From an uncultured Clostridia bacterium (GTDB lineage: Bacteria > Bacillota > Clostridia > Christensenellales > Borkfalkiaceae): a stretch of DNA of 64,000 nt. The position numbers and the translations under genes were made by a program. Positions within the stretch are counted from its first letter, which is position 1. Every line of letters begins with the position of its first letter. Shown piece by piece: positions 58,021 through 64,000 of this stretch. The notes beneath the pieces are model-generated. The model was given only the letters and a program-made list of their open reading frames with translations. It was not told the origin of the DNA and ran no database searches. The DNA lies in assembly GCA_949282385.1 (NCBI GenBank), contig CASDOP010000003.1:62001-126000 (forward strand), read 5' to 3'.

Positions 58021-58050
58021 ATTTTAATGGTACGCGGCAATATATGTCAA
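58021..58050 (-). promoter_or_regulatory. Promoter of the six-gene operon
   Basis: Minus strand: TTGACA (58050-58045), 18-bp spacer, TAAAAT (58026-58021), with transcript start near 58014, just before AAGGAGA and ATG 58000. Confidence 0.7.
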
Positions 58051-58070
58051 ATACCTATATTCTATTGTAT
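58051..58070. promoter_or_regulatory. Candidate LysR operator between the divergent promoters
   Basis: ATAC-N12-GTAT (58051-58054 and 58067-58070) sits exactly between the two -35 boxes (58045-58050 and 58078-58083), as expected for LysR-type regulators controlling divergent genes. Confidence 0.5.
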
Positions 58071-58077
58071 GCCATGC

Positions 58078-58106
58078 TTGACAGGCATATATCGCGGTTA
58101 TATAAT
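58078..58106 (+). promoter_or_regulatory. Promoter of the LysR gene, leaderless arrangement
   Basis: TTGACA (58078-58083), 17-bp spacer, TATAAT (58101-58106); the ATG at 58113 follows after exactly 6 nt. No ribosome site. Confidence 0.75.
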
Positions 58107-58112
58107 ACTGTT

Positions 58113-58988
58113 ATGGAACTGAGAGAACTTAAATATTTTTTGACTATAGCGCGCGAACAGAGCATTTCCAAGGCGGCGGACGCGCTTTATATAACGCAGC
58201 CCAGCCTTTCCAGGCAGATGCAGAACCTTGAAAGGGAAATAGGTAAACAACTTTTCGTGCGCGGAAGCAAGAAGATTATGCTTACCGACGCAGGCGTACT
58301 TCTGAAAAAGCGCGCCGAAGAGATGCTTGCGCTTTACGACAAGACGCGAGGCGAACTTTTAACCTCTAAAAACGGCATAAGCGGTGAAATTCACATTGGC
58401 TGCGGCGAGAGCTACGCTTTGAGCACGGTTGCAAAGGCGGCAAAGAATTTAATCGATATTGCGCCGAATATACGCTTCCGCTTTTTCAGCGCGGACACGG
58501 ACGACGTACTCGAACGGCTGGACAAAGGACTGATTGACTTCGGCGTGCTGGTGCTGCCTGCAAATCTATCAAGATGCGAGTATCTCACCCTGCCAGACCG
58601 CGACACATGGGGTGTGCTTATGCGAAAGGACAGCCAGCTTGCCCAAAAGCAGGATGTAACGCCGCAGGATTTATACAATCTGCCCGTCATCCGCTCTAAA
58701 CACACGCTGTCCAACAGCCTCATTGACGATTGGCTCGAAACCGACGACAGGCTGAATATAGTTGCGACGTATAACCTCATATATAACGCTTCGCTGCTCG
58801 TAAAAGAGGGAATAGGTTATGCGATAGGGCTGGATAAAATAATAAACACTTCGGGCGACAGCGAACTCACATTCCGCCCCCTTTGCCCGAAAATTGAAAC
58901 TTCGCTTGCGTTTGCGTGGAAAAAGGGGCAGATATTTTCCCCTGCGGCGCAAAAATTTTTGGATAAGCTCAAAGAAGTGATTAAATAA
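58113..58988 (+). CDS. LysR-family transcriptional regulator
   Basis: A 291-residue regulator starting at ATG 58113 (MELRELKYFLTIAREQSISKAADALYITQPSLSRQMQNLEREIG), with the LysR N-terminal helix-turn-helix and a C-terminal co-inducer domain (ISGEIHIGCGESYALSTVAKAAKNLIDIAP; DFGVLVLP; LPVIRSKHTLSNSL). It is divergent from the acetyltransferase operon and most likely controls it in response to a small molecule. The upstream extension to 57879 is not coding. Ends before a terminator at 59012-59060. Confidence 0.88.
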   Translation: MELRELKYFLTIAREQSISKAADALYITQPSLSRQMQNLEREIGKQLFVRGSKKIMLTDAGVLLKKRAEEMLALYDKTRGELLTSKNGISGEIHIGCGESYALSTVAKAAKNLIDIAPNIRFRFFSADTDDVLERLDKGLIDFGVLVLPANLSRCEYLTLPDRDTWGVLMRKDSQLAQKQDVTPQDLYNLPVIRSKHTLSNSLIDDWLETDDRLNIVATYNLIYNASLLVKEGIGYAIGLDKIINTSGDSELTFRPLCPKIETSLAFAWKKGQIFSPAAQKFLDKLKEVIK

Positions 58989-59011
58989 AAATTTCGCATA
59001 CCACATAAGAG

Positions 59012-59060
59012 CATAAGCGACGGAGCTTTTGATTTCAAACGCTCCGCCGCTTATGTTTTT
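59012..59060 (+). terminator. Terminator of the LysR gene
   Basis: 15-bp stem CATAAGCGACGGAGC (59012-59026) / GCTCCGCCGCTTATG (59041-59055), one mismatch, 14-nt loop, then TTTTT. Confidence 0.8.
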
Positions 59061-59700
59061 ATGAAGTTTTAATTAAACTCTGCCGAGGATAAAGTCAATA
59101 AACAGTCAATATATTTAACAAACATTAGAGGGTAAAATCACAAAAGCCTTACCGACGCAGGCCAAAAAGATTGAAATCCGGCAACGCCCTTCTCGTTTGT
59201 CGTAAGCAATACAGCGGCAAGCTCGGTCACCGCTCGCGCTTTACTCTTTGCGCTCGCTCATCTTGAAAAAGAAGATTTTCAAGCCGAGGCAAGTCTTGAC
59301 AACTCCTTCCTCGTCCTTTCAATATTGTACCTTATAGCACCTTCGTAAGCGTCGGGCTTAACTTATGTATTATAAGGGCTCCCGCAAAGTTTCATGCGGG
59401 ATTTTGCGGAAAGATGAGCGGCGACGTTGCAAATCTGGCGGTTGTAAAAGATAAACGCCCTAAGGCAAAAATTTGCCGCGACGCGGGCATGGTCACCCGA
59501 AAGCCATCATCACAGCCATTCTCCGCTTGTTGGACTTGAAGGGAGCGGACATTTTAAGAATGGCCTGATTTCGAGCGATTTTTGATTAAAAACAGCTAAA
59601 ATCAAGAAATTTTTAGATTAAGAAATTTTCATGCTCCAAACGTGCCCCACGCATTTTTACTATAAATTTTAGCGCAAACTTCCGAATACCTCCATTAAAA
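59061..59700. other. Gene-free degenerate region
   Basis: No intact ORF. One short plus-strand frame ends GHGHPKAIITAILRLLDLKG..ADILRMA at a stop (59566-59568), resembling a decayed transposase-like tail (weak). The region is AT-richer than the flanking operon and probably a graveyard of insertions between the LysR gene and the Rhs fragments. Confidence 0.35.
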
Positions 59701-59740
59701 AAAGCTGGTTGAGCAATAACCGTTCAACCAGCTTTAATTA
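59701..59740. terminator. Hairpin terminator after the Rhs tip
   Basis: 12-bp stem AAAGCTGGTTGA (59701-59712) / TCAACCAGCTTT (59724-59735), 11-nt loop, with T-rich ends on both strands. It lies just past the stop of the small Rhs tip fragment (minus strand, 59741). Confidence 0.75.
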
Positions 59741-59917
59741 TCATAAAAATAATTTTAAATAAAAAGGCCCAATTTTATATTGTTTAAAATTTAGGTCGGC
59801 GTAGTCTATGCTGTCCGGGGAAACAAAGCGACCAATTTCAGGGTCGTAGTAACGAGTTTTAAGGTAGTAAAGCCCCGTTTGAGTATCGTAAAAATACCCA
59901 CGATAACTCCATACAGA
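59741..59917 (-). pseudogene. Rhs core C-terminal tip fragment
   Basis: About 59 codons: WSYRGYFYDTQTGLYYLKTRYYDPEIGRFVSPDSIDYAD is the conserved end of the Rhs core, followed by a 17-residue AT-rich tail ending at TGA 59741-59743. An in-frame stop (59918-59920) precedes it, so it is an orphan tip, not a complete gene. The same core sequence recurs at about 61110-61240. Confidence 0.8.
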
Positions 59918-60103
59918 TTATAACACTGCCGCCGATAATCGTTAATATGTAAAAAATGAAAGGGCGGGCAAGCCTTATAGAAGATTGCTTTTTACGCCCT
60001 CTCCCTTCGGCTCGCCCGCACTCCTTGTTATAACAAATAGGCTATTTTTATATTAAGAAATAAAAAATATCGTACTTTGTGAATTTGCTTATAATAGCGA
60101 ATG

Positions 60104-60493
60104 TTATAATTCCAATATTTGATTAAATTTGTTTACTATTTTTTTCCAATCTACACTTAGCAAAAAAACTCTACTATTATTAAAGTAAATCTCATCGTTG
60201 TTATCATTTTTTAAATAAAAAACAACGAATGTATCGACACCGTTAAAGTACACCAAATCTTCTTTATTGATCTGCTCATCCGTATGTCCGACAATGATTA
60301 ATGTCCTCACCCTTGAGAAGTTTTTATTCAAAGCTTTATAAAACTTATCTAAAAGGATTTCCATATTATTTTTATTAATTTTTTCATCATAAAAAATTAC
60401 ATACCTTCTTTTAATCACTTCGAAACATTCAAAGGAACATTCTATTTTTTTTGTTAACGGATATCCATTTATCAATTTATCTTTAATAGTCAT
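60104..60493 (-). CDS. Small AT-rich protein behind the Rhs tip, candidate immunity protein
   Basis: A 129-residue protein with GAGG ribosome site, rich in N, I, K and F (its base composition is far from the G+C-rich host genes). Sequence LINGYPLTKKIECSFECFEVIKRRYVIFYDEKINKNNMEILLDKFYKAL and RTLIIVGHTDEQINKEDLVYF, no recognised family. Its place directly after an Rhs C-terminal toxin-like tip, its size and its composition are those of Rhs immunity proteins. Inferred only. Confidence 0.45.
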   Translation of the reverse strand: MTIKDKLINGYPLTKKIECSFECFEVIKRRYVIFYDEKINKNNMEILLDKFYKALNKNFSRVRTLIIVGHTDEQINKEDLVYFNGVDTFVVFYLKNDNNDEIYFNNSRVFLLSVDWKKIVNKFNQILEL

Positions 60494-60539
60494 AATTTTA
60501 CCTCGAAAAAATAGTGAACTGTAGTAACTGTAAATGAAA

Positions 60540-61337
60540 TTAATTAAGTAATTTCTTCCATTTAAATTTTCTCAAAAAATTAATTATTGCAGATACTCCG
60601 GCACCAATGGCTGTTTGTAATAAAATTTTTTGTCCATATGGTTTTAAGAAGACGCTTAAAAATTTTTGTGGCTTAAACCATCCTGAATTCGTTGGAATAA
60701 TTTTTGCTCCTATCCAATTCCCAACAAATGTAGTTGCAAAATTAATACTGAAATCAATAGCACTTTGTCCTAATGATATTTCTTCCCCTCTGATTACAGT
60801 TTCAAGAGTATCAACACCTGTTTGAACACTGGCTCCAATTAAAGCACTTACCGCAAAAGATGCGCCTCCCGTTAATGGTACTAAACATAAAGCTAAAGCA
60901 TTAGCACCTGCTCCCAAAGCAGCTCCAGCGACACCACGCCATAAGTCACTTCCAGTCTCTCCCGCAAGAGCATTAGAGGCTAACTGAGCTCCTCCACCTA
61001 AAACCATAGCTGCCGAGACAATTCCTATAATCGCCCAAATACCAAAAGTTGTTAATGCAAAATGCCCGCTCGGGTCGACGTACATTATGGGATTATTGCC
61101 GCAATAGGCGTACAGGTTTAGACCGTTTATTGTTTCAGGATCGGCGTAATCTATACTGTCCGGGGAAATAAAGCGACCAATTTCAGGGTCGTAGTAACGC
61201 GTCTGGAGGTAGTAGAAGCCCGTTTCTTCGGAGCTGACACGAATAACCTCTCCTTTTATAGTTTGTCCAAACGTGGCAAAAGAGAAAATCTGGTACTTGA
61301 TTGTCCTTATACAAAAATCAACTTTGTTGCATTTTTC
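60540..61337 (-). pseudogene. Rhs C-terminal fragment with hydrophobic toxin-like tip, 5' truncated
   Basis: A frame open from the TAA at 61338-61340 to a stop at 60540. It carries the Rhs core end (EETGFYYLQTRYYDPEIGRFISPDSIDY then NLYAYCGNNPIMYVDPSG) and a tip of about 180 residues with glycine-zipper hydrophobic stretches (IWAIIGIVSAAMVLGGG; GVAGAALGAGANALALCLVP), a pattern of pore-forming or pretoxin domains. The N-terminal part before RVSSEETG is not Rhs-like. The gene was probably cut by the recombinase element next to it. Confidence 0.7.
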
Positions 61338-61360
61338 TTATACTCGTAAGGTATCGGTGG

Positions 61361-61409
61361 GGACACTTTTGGCAGACGGTTTTACGCCGTCTGCCGTGTC
61401 CTTTTGTTT
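61361..61409 (-). terminator. Hairpin after the serine recombinase gene
   Basis: GGACAC (61361-61366), bulge, GGCAGACGG (61371-61379), loop TTTTACG, CCGTCTGCC (61387-61395), GTGTCC (61396-61401) and a TTTTGTTT tail on the plus strand. It lies right behind the recombinase stop and may mark the end of the element. Confidence 0.65.
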
Positions 61410-61411
61410 AA

Positions 61412-63249
<1,838 letters not shown>

Positions 63250-63278
63250 GTATCCTTATTCGAACGTTTACTCGGATT

Positions 63279-63323
63279 TTACTCCGCGTCCTTATAGCTT
63301 TGAATACTATGTTCTCTTTCCAT
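63279..63323 (-). CDS. Fourteen-residue ORF with strong ribosome site (leader peptide?)
   Basis: ATG at 63323-63321 with AGGAGG and an 8-nt spacer (minus strand), coding MEREHSIQSYKDAE and a TAA at 63281-63279. It lies 29 bp before the TnpW-like gene. It could be a leader peptide or a chance match; the strong SD is the only argument. Confidence 0.3.
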   Translation of the reverse strand: MEREHSIQSYKDAE

Positions 63324-63357
63324 CGCGTTTTCCTCCTCTTGCGAAAAGTTTTAATAG

Positions 63358-63636
63358 TTATTCGGTTTTCTTTTTATCGACTTCCTCAAAACCGAAAAAG
63401 TCGTCATACCCGTCCTTTAACTTTGCAAAGTCGGTGTCGTGTCGGGCTAATAATTCTTCATAGCCCGCTTGTATAAGCTCTACCTTTGTATAGCCGTATC
63501 TTTTCAAAAACTCGTTTATTCTCTCGGCTTTCTCTCTCGGTATGCTCGTTCCCCAAACCATACACTTGGCTTTTCTTTCTTCTTTGTGCTTATCCTCGTA
63601 ACGCTTGTCTTTAATCGCTCTGTCTTTCTTTTCCAT
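63358..63636 (-). CDS. Small basic/helical element protein
   Basis: A 92-residue protein from ATG 63636, chosen over the longer frame because CGGAGG precedes it. The first part is a lysine/arginine-rich helix (EKKDRAIKDKRYEDKHKEERKAK), followed by WGTSIPREKAERINEFLKRYGYTKVELIQAGYEELLA, a ribbon-helix-helix-like or relaxosome-accessory pattern, and an acidic C terminus. Likely an auxiliary DNA-binding protein of the element. No family named with confidence. Confidence 0.55.
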   Translation of the reverse strand: MEKKDRAIKDKRYEDKHKEERKAKCMVWGTSIPREKAERINEFLKRYGYTKVELIQAGYEELLARHDTDFAKLKDGYDDFFGFEEVDKKKTE

Positions 63637-63743
63637 AATAACCTCCGTAAATATATGCGTCGTATTTATACGCCGCATTGTCATTATAGCAAATCACCAG
63701 TCGCGAGTCAAGCGTTTTGCAAATATTAATACGACTTTGTGTT

Positions 63744-63983
63744 CTAATCTGCTTTGCCGTAATTGTTCTTGCGCGGTGTAAGGGCGTTGTGTTCTTGTTC
63801 CTTGCGGATTTCTTCTTCGATTTCCCGTAAACGGTTGCGCCCTAAATTTGCAGGCTGTTCGCCGATAGGCAAGAACGGTTGCAACACCGAAGTGGCGCGG
63901 TAGAAAACTCTTGCAAACGCTTCGGGTTCTTGCTCTCTGAATAGAGATATAGCGCGTAACGCTTTGTCGTGGTCGTTGTGCAT
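63744..63983 (-). CDS. Small element-borne protein
   Basis: A 79-residue helical protein: MHNDHDKALRAISLFREQEPEAFARVF, then LREIEEEIRKEQEHNALTPRKNNYGKAD. Ribosome site AAAGGAAAAG before ATG 63983. Typical of small accessory proteins in conjugative or mobilisable elements upstream of the recombinase; no family recognised. The element continues beyond the window. Confidence 0.5.
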   Translation of the reverse strand: MHNDHDKALRAISLFREQEPEAFARVFYRATSVLQPFLPIGEQPANLGRNRLREIEEEIRKEQEHNALTPRKNNYGKAD

Positions 63984-64000
63984 TTTCTTTTCCTTTTGGT

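Overview
The window looks like a piece of a gut-type Clostridia (Firmicutes) chromosome. Reasons: sigma-A promoters (TTGACA / TATAAT, 17-18 bp spacers), GGAGG ribosome sites, SipW/TasA-type secretion, single-chain Fe-S serine dehydratase, TnpX-type recombinase, and secreted pectin- and mucin-attacking lipoproteins. A family-level name cannot be given from sequence reading alone. Host intergenic regions carry long G+C-rich hairpin terminators.

Region 1 (1-23211) is the late half of a siphovirus-type prophage, all on the plus strand: a rolling-circle Rep (cut by the window edge), a late activator, a non-coding stretch with a tandem 20-bp repeat and a candidate cos site, then HNH, terminase, HK97-type head genes, connectors, tail tube, tail chaperone with a -1 frameshift site, a tRNA-like element, a short tape measure, baseplate and tip proteins, an LRR/DUF6273 adhesin that looks like a diversity-generating-retroelement target, and small membrane proteins. 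A strong terminator closes the operon. The right end holds a tRNA-like element, an intact tRNA-Ser(GCU), and a displaced 5' half of a second tRNA-Ser next to a perfect promoter, which I read as the attachment site. Neither integrase nor endolysin was recognised in the window.

Region 2 (23340-29900), minus strand: a SipW-like signal peptidase with a TasA-like substrate, a P-type Ca2+ ATPase, and an RloA/RloB-like ATPase + TOPRIM pair that may be a defence system.

Region 3 (29945-51100) is host metabolism and surface biology: a CDF metal exporter, a pectate lyase lipoprotein with a 27-bp repeat array, serine dehydratase, a patatin-like lipase divergent from a LytS-type two-component system, a GH1 remnant, two convergent CE12-like esterases sharing a duplicated N-terminal module, an AgrC/LytTR-type two-component system, and a 1347-residue M60-like mucinase. 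A shared palindrome AATTTGTAACAAATT lies before the pectate lyase and between the LytTR system and the mucinase.

Region 4 (51200-59060): a cytidylate-kinase-like gene with a probable C-terminal frameshift, a MATE pump and a MarR regulator with two identical-type operators, then a six-gene operon (acetyltransferase, cyclophilin-like lipoprotein, CMD protein, cupin, alpha/beta hydrolase, DUF1349) divergent from a LysR regulator.

Region 5 (59060-64000): degenerate sequence with two Rhs C-terminal tips and a candidate immunity gene, cut by an element carrying a large serine recombinase, a TnpW-like protein and small accessory ORFs that run off the window. Four separate genes (starts 36674, 36861, 40098, 58113) have their -10 box exactly 6 nt before the ATG, predicting leaderless mRNAs.
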